Positions 8,380 through 15,709 of a DNA stretch of 64,000 nt are shown here, in pieces. The notes under the pieces are model-generated. The model was not told the origin of the DNA and ran no database searches. It was given only the letters and a program-made list of their open reading frames with translations. The DNA is from Acidobacteriota bacterium (GTDB lineage Bacteria; Acidobacteriota; Holophagae; Holophagales; Holophagaceae). Numbering within the stretch: the stretch's first letter is position 1; each line of letters begins with the position of its first letter. A program made the translations under genes and the position numbers. The stretch spans positions 93,420-157,419 of the forward strand of contig JAJYRN010000007.1 of assembly GCA_021794095.1 (NCBI GenBank), read 5' to 3'.

Positions 8380-9479
8380 GCGGAGGGCCGGGCGGCCTGG
8401 GCCGGCGCTTCTTCTGCGAGCGCGAAGAACAACCGGGCCACTCGCTGCGCGGAAAGGCGGTGGCTGCCGTTGCAGGAAGCCCCAACCGGGTCCGGATCCA
8501 CATCCACGACGGGCGACCGCAGAACCAGCGCATAGGGCCCCTGGGGGCCGCAGGCGGCGTCGAAGGTCGGCCCGAAGATGGCCAGAGTCGGCCGGCCCGT
8601 GGCTGCGGAGGTGTGGGCAAGGCCGGTATCCACGGTCACGGTTCCGAAGGCGTGGTACTGGATGGCACAGGCTTCGGGAATGGTGGTCCGGCCGGTGGCG
8701 TCCAGGCTGCCTGGCACGCGCTCCGCCAACCGGGCGCCAAGCGGCGCTTCATCCGGGCCGCCCAGCCAGACGATCCGGAAGCCCCGCTCCATGAAGATCC
8801 GGGCGAGTTCAGGCCACTTCTCCTCTTCGGGGAACCAGCGCTTGATGTCCACGCGGGTGCCGAAGGCCAAGGCGATGTAGGGCTCGCCGCCCCAGCCCAG
8901 CTCCCGCAGCAGGTCCATGCCCGAGCCCCCGCCGAAGCGCTCGGGCGTGACCGGGAGCAGTTGCATGGTCCGGCGGCCGATCAACGGCTCCAGCAAGTCC
9001 TCGAAGCGGTTGGCCAGGTGTTTTCCGGGTGTCCGGTAGTTGAAGGTGTGGTGGTAGAGGAAGCGCAGGTGGTTGTCGTTGTCCCCGGCGCGGATCGGCA
9101 CCCGGGCCAGCCAGGCGGCCAGGCCCAGCCGGACACTCTGGCTGAGGTTCACCACCGCCACCGGCGGATGGTTCCGCCAGAGCCGGGCCAGGGCCATCGG
9201 ATCCTGCTTGCCCTCGCCCCGGCTTTCGATGCGCGACTCGGAGATGAAGGCCGGATCCGTCTCCGCGAACAGGGACGCCCCGATGTCGTGCCCGACGGCG
9301 ATCCAGCGGAGGGTGGCGCCTTCCTCCCGGGCGGCCTGGTTCCATTCGGTCTGGAGGGTGTTCACGAAGGGCAGGCTGAACATCAGGTCGCCCAGCTGCC
9401 GGGGAAAGCGGATCCAGACTTCCGGGTTGGCCCCTTGCTTCAGTGCCTTGCGAAGGACCTCTGTTCCCACTGCCGCCAT
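8376..9479 (-). CDS. GT9-family glycosyltransferase
   Basis: This is a more divergent GT9 member of about 367 residues with VWIRFPRQLGDLMFSLPFVNTL near the start, IALAFGTRVDIKRWFPEEEKWPELA in the middle and the donor-site motif TVDTGLAHTSAATGRPTLAIFG near the C-terminus. I choose the ATG at 9479 (MAAVGTEV) because GGGAG lies a few bases upstream. A GTG/ATG further upstream would run into the preceding gene. It is the second gene of the six-gene glycosyltransferase transcript. Its substrate is unknown. Confidence 0.8.
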   Translation of the reverse strand: MAAVGTEVLRKALKQGANPEVWIRFPRQLGDLMFSLPFVNTLQTEWNQAAREEGATLRWIAVGHDIGASLFAETDPAFISESRIESRGEGKQDPMALARLWRNHPPVAVVNLSQSVRLGLAAWLARVPIRAGDNDNHLRFLYHHTFNYRTPGKHLANRFEDLLEPLIGRRTMQLLPVTPERFGGGSGMDLLRELGWGGEPYIALAFGTRVDIKRWFPEEEKWPELARIFMERGFRIVWLGGPDEAPLGARLAERVPGSLDATGRTTIPEACAIQYHAFGTVTVDTGLAHTSAATGRPTLAIFGPTFDAACGPQGPYALVLRSPVVDVDPDPVGASCNGSHRLSAQRVARLFFALAEEAPAQAARPSA

Positions 9480-9528
9480 GCCACGCTCCCGATCCATTCT
9501 TCCATGAGTCGCCGCTGGGGCGGATGGC

Positions 9529-10413
9529 TCAGCAGAGCGTGCGCACCACGTGCTCGAACTGGCGCTGGAAGAGGACATCGAACGCGATGCCGCCCGTGGG
9601 CACCACATTGGGCGACAAAGGATAGAGTTCGAGGATGCGCGGCACCTTCAGCCCTTCCGCGAGGGCGAAGGGCAGCGACTGGTTTCCGATGAACAGCTTG
9701 CACCCCGCGATGAGGCGGGCCAGTTGAAGGAAATCGTCCACCTGGAGCCAAGTCAACCCCGGGAGCTGCCGGCGAAGGTCGTCGTATTCCTCGCGCAGCC
9801 CCACGAAGGCGAGATCGGGCAGGTCTGCCAGGAACCTGAAGTCGAGCTTCTCGTTGCGGTAGCGCTGGCTGCGCGCCAGGAGGACCGTCGTCCGCGTGGC
9901 GGGGTCGGGTTCCACCGCCAGCCAGGGCTGCGAGAGATCCGGCGCGATGCCCAGGAAATAGCCGTACCAGCGGCTGATGCCCAGGCGGTCGTGGGGCAGG
10001 GGCGCCCTCCGGATGACATCGAGATCCACATCCACGGGGCCGCCCTGATGCACCCGGAGGTCCTGGATGTAATCCTGCCGCTGGAGCAGGGGGGCCATCC
10101 GGTCATACATCGCCTGGTTGAACATCACCTTGCCCAGCGGATGGACTAGGTGCTTGTTGGAGATGGGGGCGTCCAGCCCAACCTCGAGCGACACGTGGCG
10201 GCCTCTGGCCAGGTGCCGGATGGCGGGCAGGGCGTAGATCAGATCCCCGGCGTTGCCAGAATGCTTGAAGGAGATGGGGCCGTCCGGGAACGCGAACCGG
10301 AACTCCTCCGCACGGGTGCCGAACTCCGCCAGGGATTGCAGGGCCAGCTCCTCCCGATGCCGCTTGTAGGTCTTGCGGTGCGCCAGCTTGACCAGAGCCC
10401 AGTAGAACCGCAT
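9529..10413 (-). CDS. GT9-like glycosyltransferase, first gene of the cluster
   Basis: This 294-residue protein is a weak GT9-like glycosyltransferase. It has PISFKHSGNAGDLIYALPAIRHLA (the start of a GT9-like Rossmann fold) and, near the C-terminus, IAGCKLFIGNQSLPFALAEGLKVPRILELYP, a variant of the GNDSGxxHxA donor motif with Q and no histidine. The true start is taken as the ATG at 10413 (MRFYWALVK). It opens the minus-strand glycosyltransferase run, so its promoter must lie in 10414-10617. The altered donor motif means it could use an unusual donor or have another role. Confidence 0.7.
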   Translation of the reverse strand: MRFYWALVKLAHRKTYKRHREELALQSLAEFGTRAEEFRFAFPDGPISFKHSGNAGDLIYALPAIRHLARGRHVSLEVGLDAPISNKHLVHPLGKVMFNQAMYDRMAPLLQRQDYIQDLRVHQGGPVDVDLDVIRRAPLPHDRLGISRWYGYFLGIAPDLSQPWLAVEPDPATRTTVLLARSQRYRNEKLDFRFLADLPDLAFVGLREEYDDLRRQLPGLTWLQVDDFLQLARLIAGCKLFIGNQSLPFALAEGLKVPRILELYPLSPNVVPTGGIAFDVLFQRQFEHVVRTLC

Positions 10414-10617
10414 CGGCAGAGGTTCTCGGCTCACGGGGCGGTCCTGGTCATGGGCGTTGGGTGGAAGACGAACGGAAGCGGGTGACGGTAGCACTCGCTG
10501 TCCCAGGGCGTCAAGGCTGTGGCTGCCATTGGCGTGGCGGGAAAGATGGCGTCTGCCCCCGCGAATGGGGTCATCATGGACGCACTGACCCGATGCGTCA
10601 CACGTTCCAGGTGGCTG
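10414..10617. other. Divergent intergenic region
   Basis: These 204 bases separate the minus-strand glycosyltransferase run from the plus-strand sigma-54 activator and must hold both promoters. I can see no convincing -35/-10 pair, sigma-54 site or hairpin in either direction. The end near 10611 supplies the AGGTGG ribosome binding site of the regulator. Confidence 0.5.
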
Positions 10618-12069
10618 ATGATCCTCGCCCAGACCCAACGGATCCTGCTGGTGGAGGACGAGCCCGGGCTCCGGGAAGTCCTGACGCTGGCGCTGGAGGG
10701 AGCCGGGTTCATCTGCGAAGCGGTGCCGGGCCTCGCGGAGGGGCGCCGGGCGCTGTCCGAGGCCGCCTACGACGGGGTGCTGTCGGACCTGAAACTCAAG
10801 GATGGTTCTGGTATCGAGCTGCTGGCCTGGATGAAGGACCAGGGATTCACGACACCGGTGGTCATCATGACGGCCTATGCCACCACCGAGACGACCGTGG
10901 AGGCCCTCAACCAGGGCGCGGTGGATTTCATCACCAAGCCCTTCAAGCACGAGGATCTCATCGCCACCCTGAAGGGGCTGCTGGCGGAGGCGGAACCCGC
11001 GTCGGCCCCGCCCGAGGATCTGGGGGAACTGGTCGGTGTGGGACCGATCATGCGGAAGATCAATGCCCTCATCGGCAAGGTGTCGCGGGCGGATTCCACG
11101 GTGCTGCTGACCGGCGAGAGCGGCACGGGCAAGGAGGTGGTGGCCCGCCTCATCCACCGCTACTCGGACCGTTCCAAGGGCCCCTTCGTGGCGGTGAACT
11201 GCGGCGCGCTGCCGGAGACCTTGCTGGAATCCGAGCTGTTCGGCTTCGAGAAGGGCGCTTTCACCGGAGCTTCGGCCCTAAAGCGGGGGCTTTTCGAGGA
11301 GGCGGGCGGCGGCATCCTCTTCCTGGACGAGATCGGCGAAATGCCCCTCTCGCTGCAAGTGAAGCTGCTGCGGGTGCTCCAGGAGCGCCGGATGCGGCGC
11401 CTGGGCGCCACGGAAGAACGGCCGGTGGATGTGCGGGTCATCGCCGCCACGAACCGCGACCTCCTCGCCCGGACCCAGGCCGGGGCCTTCCGGGAGGATC
11501 TCTTCTACCGCCTCAACATCCTCCAGATCGAACTGCCACCCTTGCGGGAACGGCCGGAGGATCTGCCCGTGCTGGCGGAACATTTCATCCGCCGCGCCTG
11601 CCAGCGGCTGGGCAAGCCCCCCATGCAACTGCATCCGGATGCCATGGCCCAGCTTCTGGACTACGGCTATCCCGGCAATGTCCGGGAACTGGAGAACCTG
11701 ATGGAGCGCTGCGTGGCCCTCAACCCCGGGGGGCCCATCACCCGGGAACTGCTGCCTGAGAGCCTGTTCCAGAGGTTGCCCGGCGGGGTAGAAGGGCGTC
11801 CCGCGCCGCTGGTGATTCCGCCGGAGGGTTTCGATCTGGAAGGCTGGCTCCAGGCCCTGAAGGGGTATTTCCTCCGCCGGGCCCTGGAAGATGTGGGCGG
11901 GGTGAAAACCAAGGCCGGCCGGCGCCTGGGCATGAGCTTCCGGGCCTACCGCTACTGGGTGGGCGAGCTGGGTGGGGTCGAGGCCCTTCCGGCGGCCTTC
12001 CCGTGGCCCGAGGACCATCCCCCCCAGACTGAGGATGAGGCCGGAACCGATGGCTCGAAGGACGCATGA
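10618..12069 (+). CDS. Sigma-54-dependent response regulator (NtrC/PilR family)
   Basis: This 483-residue protein has a receiver domain (E13/D14, phosphoacceptor D57, K107), an AAA+ domain with Walker A GESGTGKE at 166-173 and the sigma-54-contact loop GAFTGA at 213-218, and a C-terminal Fis-type helix-turn-helix near 425-460. It activates sigma-54 promoters once phosphorylated. I use the ATG at 10618 (MILAQTQRILLVEDE) with AGGTGG just upstream, because longer in-frame starts add residues unlike a receiver domain. No kinase gene adjoins it, so the partner is elsewhere; the histidine kinase at 51.5-52.7 kb is one possibility. A pseudopilin gene follows, which fits a PilR-like role but does not prove it. 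Confidence 0.92.
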   Translation: MILAQTQRILLVEDEPGLREVLTLALEGAGFICEAVPGLAEGRRALSEAAYDGVLSDLKLKDGSGIELLAWMKDQGFTTPVVIMTAYATTETTVEALNQGAVDFITKPFKHEDLIATLKGLLAEAEPASAPPEDLGELVGVGPIMRKINALIGKVSRADSTVLLTGESGTGKEVVARLIHRYSDRSKGPFVAVNCGALPETLLESELFGFEKGAFTGASALKRGLFEEAGGGILFLDEIGEMPLSLQVKLLRVLQERRMRRLGATEERPVDVRVIAATNRDLLARTQAGAFREDLFYRLNILQIELPPLRERPEDLPVLAEHFIRRACQRLGKPPMQLHPDAMAQLLDYGYPGNVRELENLMERCVALNPGGPITRELLPESLFQRLPGGVEGRPAPLVIPPEGFDLEGWLQALKGYFLRRALEDVGGVKTKAGRRLGMSFRAYRYWVGELGGVEALPAAFPWPEDHPPQTEDEAGTDGSKDA

Positions 12070-12159
12070 AGCCCATGAAACCTTGCGATCCAGGCCACTC
12101 CTGGCACACTTGACTGCCCGCGGGAGGCTTCCCCGGGCCCCTTTTTCCGGATTTGACCC

Positions 12160-12645
12160 ATGCTGCCTGTGACTTCCAGAACCCGTGGTTTCTCCCTGCT
12201 CGAACTGCTGGTGGCCATGATGATCATCGCGGTCATCGCCACCCTGGGCTTCAAGCAGTACCAGAAATACAGCGCCAATGCCCGCTATCTCAAGGCTCAG
12301 GACGACATCAGGATCGTGGCCGACGGCCTGGACCAGTACTACCTCAAGCACGCCCGCTACCCCGATTTCGGCAGCTACGAGGCGATGGTGGACAACAATT
12401 CGCCCCTGGTGAAGGAAAGCATGATCAAGGTGGGAATGAGCCCGCAGGATCCCTTCGGGCAGCCCTACGAGGGCAAGTCCACCCGGGGCAACTATGAGCT
12501 GAAGTGCCAGGGCGATCCCAATCACCCGAATGAATTCGGCCCTTTCAACCGCACGCCCGGGCAGGGGATGACCACCCTCAATGCCGCGCCTGTGGGCGCG
12601 ACGGCTCCCGCCACTGGCAGTCCGGCTCCCGGAGGCGGCAAGTGA
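12160..12645 (+). CDS. Type II secretion/type IV pilus pseudopilin (GspG-like)
   Basis: This 161-residue prepilin-like protein has a short basic leader ending in the prepilin peptidase site G10/F11, glutamate at mature position 5 (E15), and a hydrophobic helix LLELLVAMMIIAVIATLGF. The region after it (YLKAQDDIRIVADGLDQYYLKHARYPDF) matches the GspG major pseudopilin pattern. It would be cleaved by PilD and assembled into a pseudopilus. The C-terminal tail is rich in A, P, G and T and looks disordered. Its stop overlaps the start of the DUF177 gene by four bases. Confidence 0.85.
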   Translation: MLPVTSRTRGFSLLELLVAMMIIAVIATLGFKQYQKYSANARYLKAQDDIRIVADGLDQYYLKHARYPDFGSYEAMVDNNSPLVKESMIKVGMSPQDPFGQPYEGKSTRGNYELKCQGDPNHPNEFGPFNRTPGQGMTTLNAAPVGATAPATGSPAPGGGK

Positions 12646-13175
12646 TAGACCTCCAGCGGCTCCCGGCAGAGGGGCTCCGGATCGAGGGCGCGGTGGAACG
12701 CATGCCCCTCGAGGACGGTACGGTCCTGCGCGATCTGACCTGGATGCTGTTCGTGATGCCCTCGGACCAGGATGTGTTCCTGGAGGTGAAAGGCACGGCC
12801 CAGTGGGAAGGCGCCTGCAGCCGCTGCCTGGCGCCTCTTGACCGCTCCCTGTCTGTCTTCGCCCAGTTCCTGGGGAGCGGCGACGCCGAGCTGGTGGCCC
12901 GGGGCGCCCATTCCCTGGGTTCCCAGGATCTCGATGTGGTCTTCCTGCCCGAGGCCACCCTGGATGAACTCGCCCTGGTGCGGGAGCAGTTCGAGCTGCA
13001 GGCGCCCATGCGGCCGCTCTGCGAAGAGGGCTGCAAGGGGCTCTGCCCGGTCTGTGGGAAGAACTGGAACAAGGGCCCCTGCCAGTGCCGGCCTGAATCC
13101 GGGCAGGGGCCTTCTGCCTTCAGCCGCGCCCTCGCCCGAGCCCTGGGGGGAATCAAGCTGGACCCCGAGCCCTGA
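12642..13175 (+). CDS. YceD/DUF177 family protein
   Basis: This 177-residue protein is of the DUF177 (YceD) family, which is almost always encoded immediately before rpmF. The domain shows EVKGTAQWEGACSRCLAPLDRSLSV and a C-terminal cysteine cluster (LCEEGCKGLCPVCGKNWNKGPCQC) that could bind zinc. The family has been linked to 23S rRNA processing or stability in bacteria and chloroplasts; its role here is inferred from that. The ATG at 12642 overlaps the pseudopilin stop, and rpmF follows 45 bp after. Confidence 0.88.
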   Translation: MIDLQRLPAEGLRIEGAVERMPLEDGTVLRDLTWMLFVMPSDQDVFLEVKGTAQWEGACSRCLAPLDRSLSVFAQFLGSGDAELVARGAHSLGSQDLDVVFLPEATLDELALVREQFELQAPMRPLCEEGCKGLCPVCGKNWNKGPCQCRPESGQGPSAFSRALARALGGIKLDPEP

Positions 13176-13220
13176 TCCCCTTATTCTGGAACATTCGCGT
13201 TTTCGAACGAGGAGCAAGCC

Positions 13221-13406
13221 ATGCCGAATCCCAAGCGCCGCCATTCCCGGGCCCGTCGTGACCGCCGGCGCACCCACGATTCCCTCGAAGTCATGAGTGC
13301 CAGCACCTGCCCGAACTGCCAGACGCCCAAGCTGCCGCACCGCGTGTGCCCGAGCTGCGGTTTCTACCGCGGCAAGCTGGCGGTCCGGACCGCCGAGACT
13401 GCCTGA
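13221..13406 (+). CDS. rpmF: 50S ribosomal protein L32
   Basis: This 61-residue ribosomal protein L32 has the MPNPKRRHSRARRDRRR start and a zinc-ribbon with two CxxC pairs (CPNCQTPKLPHRVCPSCG). A GAGGAGC ribosome binding site lies upstream of the ATG at 13221. The order DUF177-rpmF-plsX is the common bacterial arrangement. Confidence 0.96.
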   Translation: MPNPKRRHSRARRDRRRTHDSLEVMSASTCPNCQTPKLPHRVCPSCGFYRGKLAVRTAETA

Positions 13407-13416
13407 GGCAGGCCGG

Positions 13417-14442
13417 GTGGGTAGCCACCGCATCGCGTTGGATGCCATGGGGGGCGATCACGCTCCCCGGGTCACCCTGCATGGCGCCCGGGAGGCGCTG
13501 GAGGCTTGGCCGAATCTGTACATCCTTCTGGTGGGGGACGAGGCGGTGCTCCGTCCCGCCCTGGCTCGGCATGAATTCAGTCCGGCGCTCCTGGCCCGGC
13601 TGGAGGTCGTGCATGCCTCCCAGACCGTGACCATGGAGGATAAGGCCACCTGCATCCTGAAGGACAAGAAGGACAGCTCGATCCGCGTGGCCGCCCAGCT
13701 TGTGCGGGATGGGCGGGCCCATGGCATGGTGTCCATGGGTCACACCGGCGCGGCCATGGTGGCTTCCAGCCTGGTCATCGGAAAGCTCGAAGGGGTGGAC
13801 CGCCCCGCGCTGGCCAGCGTCATGCCCAATACGAAGGGCGGCCCCACCGTGCTGTTGGATGTGGGCGCCAATGTGGACAGCCGCGCGGAGCACATCGCTC
13901 AATTCGCGGTGATGGGCTCGGTGTACGCCGAGGAGGTGCTCGGGCTCGAGCGGCCCCGCGTGGGCATCCTCAGTGTGGGCGAAGAGGACGGCAAGGGCAC
14001 CGATGTGACCAAGGACGCTTCCGCCATGCTGCGGGAGCTGGACATCCGCTTCGAGGGCAACGCCGAGGGCCGTGACATCTGGAACGGCACGTTCGACGTC
14101 ATCGCCTGCGACGGCTTCGTGGGCAACGTGGTGCTGAAATCCAGCGAAGCTTTGGCAGAGGGCATCATCGGCGGCCTGAAGGACAGCTTCATGGAGAGCC
14201 TCATCACGAAGCTGGCGGGCCTGCTGGCGCGCCCAGCCCTGCGCCGGTTCAAACAGCGGCTCGATTACGCCGAGTACGGCGGCGCTCCCCTGCTGGGGGT
14301 CAAGGGCGTGAGCATCATCGGCCACGGCCGGAGCGACCACAAGGCCGTGCGCAACGCCATCCGCGCCGCCCTGCGCGCCGTGGAGCACCAGCTCCATGAG
14401 CGCATCCGGGAGCGCGTCGCCCAGCTGCTGCCCCAGGACTGA
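13417..14442 (+). CDS. plsX: Phosphate acyltransferase PlsX
   Basis: PlsX converts acyl-ACP to acyl-phosphate at the membrane, the first step of the PlsX/PlsY phospholipid route. The 341-residue product shows the family start IALDAMGGDHAP, the VSMGHTGAAM segment and a C-terminal GGAPLLGVKGVSIIGHGRS motif. I place the start at the GTG at 13417, 10 bp after the rpmF stop and with GAGG upstream, because it gives the family's usual length; upstream in-frame codons overlap rpmF. Confidence 0.94.
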   Translation: MGSHRIALDAMGGDHAPRVTLHGAREALEAWPNLYILLVGDEAVLRPALARHEFSPALLARLEVVHASQTVTMEDKATCILKDKKDSSIRVAAQLVRDGRAHGMVSMGHTGAAMVASSLVIGKLEGVDRPALASVMPNTKGGPTVLLDVGANVDSRAEHIAQFAVMGSVYAEEVLGLERPRVGILSVGEEDGKGTDVTKDASAMLRELDIRFEGNAEGRDIWNGTFDVIACDGFVGNVVLKSSEALAEGIIGGLKDSFMESLITKLAGLLARPALRRFKQRLDYAEYGGAPLLGVKGVSIIGHGRSDHKAVRNAIRAALRAVEHQLHERIRERVAQLLPQD

Positions 14443-14483
14443 GCGTGCCTTCGAGTCCTTCGGTCGAACAGAGGAAAAGGATC

Positions 14484-14571
14484 AACCACGAAGACACGAA
14501 GGCGTGAAGACCTGCAAAGGATTCCCTTGTCTTCGTGTCTTCCTGTCTTCTCGGTATCGGCTGCGCCGATA
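14484..14571. repeat. CCACGAAGACACGAAGG-type repeat element with inverted repeats
   Basis: The plsX-fabD gap contains a perfect 12-bp inverted repeat, GAAGACACGAAG at 14490-14501 and its complement at 14531-14542, followed by a separate perfect hairpin TATCGGC-TGC-GCCGATA at 14555-14571. The 'accacgaagacacgaagg' sequence is of a kind I know as a recurring intergenic repeat in diverse bacterial genomes. Neither stem is followed by a T-run, so it is not a standard terminator. Confidence 0.6.
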
Positions 14572-14628
14572 CGCGAGGCAAACTGAAATATCGTGCTGAA
14601 TGGTTTCAAGGGATTGCCGGAGGTTCCG

Positions 14629-15585
14629 ATGGGCAAGGTGGCGTGGCTGTTCCCCGGTCAGGGTTCCCAGGCAGTGGGCATGGGCGTGGCGCTGGCTTCC
14701 GCGGAACCGGCGGCCCGGGCGGTCCTCCAGGATGCGGACGCGGCCCTGGGCTTTCCCCTGTCGAAGCTGATGGCGGAAGGCCCTGAGGACACGCTGAAGC
14801 TCACGGAACACACCCAGCCCGCCATCCTCACCCACAGCACCATGGTGGTGCGCGCGTTCGCGCATCTGCTGCCCCGGCCCGATTTCGCCGCCGGTCATTC
14901 CCTGGGTGAGTACAGCGCGCTGGTGGCCATCGGAGCCCTGGGTTTCCGGGATGCCGTGCGCACCGTGCGCGAGCGCGGCCGGGCCATGCAGGAGGCCGTG
15001 CCCGTGGGGGTGGGGGCCATGGCCGCCCTGCTGGGCATGGCACTGGCGGATGTGGAGGCCAGCTGCGCGGAAGCCGCCGCGGCCACCGGGAAGATCGTCG
15101 TTCCGGCCAACTTCAACGGCCCTGGCCAGATTGTCATCGCCGGCCATGCCGAAGCGGTGGAGGCCGCCCTGGAGGCCGCCAAGGCCCGCGGCGGGCGCAA
15201 GGCCATGAAACTGCCGGTCAGCGCGCCGTTCCATTCGCCGCTCATGGAGCCCGCCCGCGCCCGCATGGAGCCCCTCCTGCGGAGCCTGGTGTTCAAGACG
15301 CCGGTGTGTCCGCTTGTGAACAACGTGGATGCGGCCCTCGTGCGCGATCCCGAGGCGCTGCGCGACGGGCTCGTCCGGCAGATCCCGGGTGCGGTGCGGT
15401 GGGAAGCCACCCTGGGCTTGCTGCTGGACCAGGGCGCCACCACGTTCCTGGAACTGGGCCCGGGCAAGGTGCTGACCGGCCTGGTGAAGCGCCAGGCCAA
15501 GGAGCGGGGCCTGGAGATCAGGGCCCTCAGCCTGGGCGCTCCTGAGGATCTGGCAACATTCCAGGAGCATGCCTCCGAGATGTGA
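14629..15585 (+). CDS. fabD: Malonyl-CoA:ACP transacylase
   Basis: FabD moves malonyl groups from CoA to acyl carrier protein to feed fatty acid elongation. The 318-residue product has GQGSQ at residues 10-14, the nucleophile motif GHSLGE with S91, and a catalytic-histidine segment SAPFHSPLM near residue 200. The ATG at 14629 has GGAGG six bases upstream. fabH and acpP, often next to it, are absent; a repeat element lies where fabH commonly sits. Confidence 0.95.
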   Translation: MGKVAWLFPGQGSQAVGMGVALASAEPAARAVLQDADAALGFPLSKLMAEGPEDTLKLTEHTQPAILTHSTMVVRAFAHLLPRPDFAAGHSLGEYSALVAIGALGFRDAVRTVRERGRAMQEAVPVGVGAMAALLGMALADVEASCAEAAAATGKIVVPANFNGPGQIVIAGHAEAVEAALEAAKARGGRKAMKLPVSAPFHSPLMEPARARMEPLLRSLVFKTPVCPLVNNVDAALVRDPEALRDGLVRQIPGAVRWEATLGLLLDQGATTFLELGPGKVLTGLVKRQAKERGLEIRALSLGAPEDLATFQEHASEM

Positions 15586-15709
15586 CCAAGAGCAAGGCCC
15601 CCTCTATTCATGCCTGGATGCAGATAACGGTATGATTTCAAGGAACGGGACGGGAAGGGCGCCGCGCGGATGAGTGGTCGCTGCCTTGTCCCCGCATCGC
15701 GAGGGGCCC

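Noticed and set aside
12108..12124. CTGGCACACTTGACTGCC ahead of the pseudopilin gene, resembling a sigma-54 promoter (GG...GC)
   Set aside because: The GG-to-GC spacing is 11 bases where sigma-54 needs 10, so despite the adjacent sigma-54 activator I do not call it.
14555..14571. Hairpin TATCGGC-TGC-GCCGATA as a terminator after plsX
   Set aside because: No T-run follows and the stem is short; it reads better as part of the repeat element.
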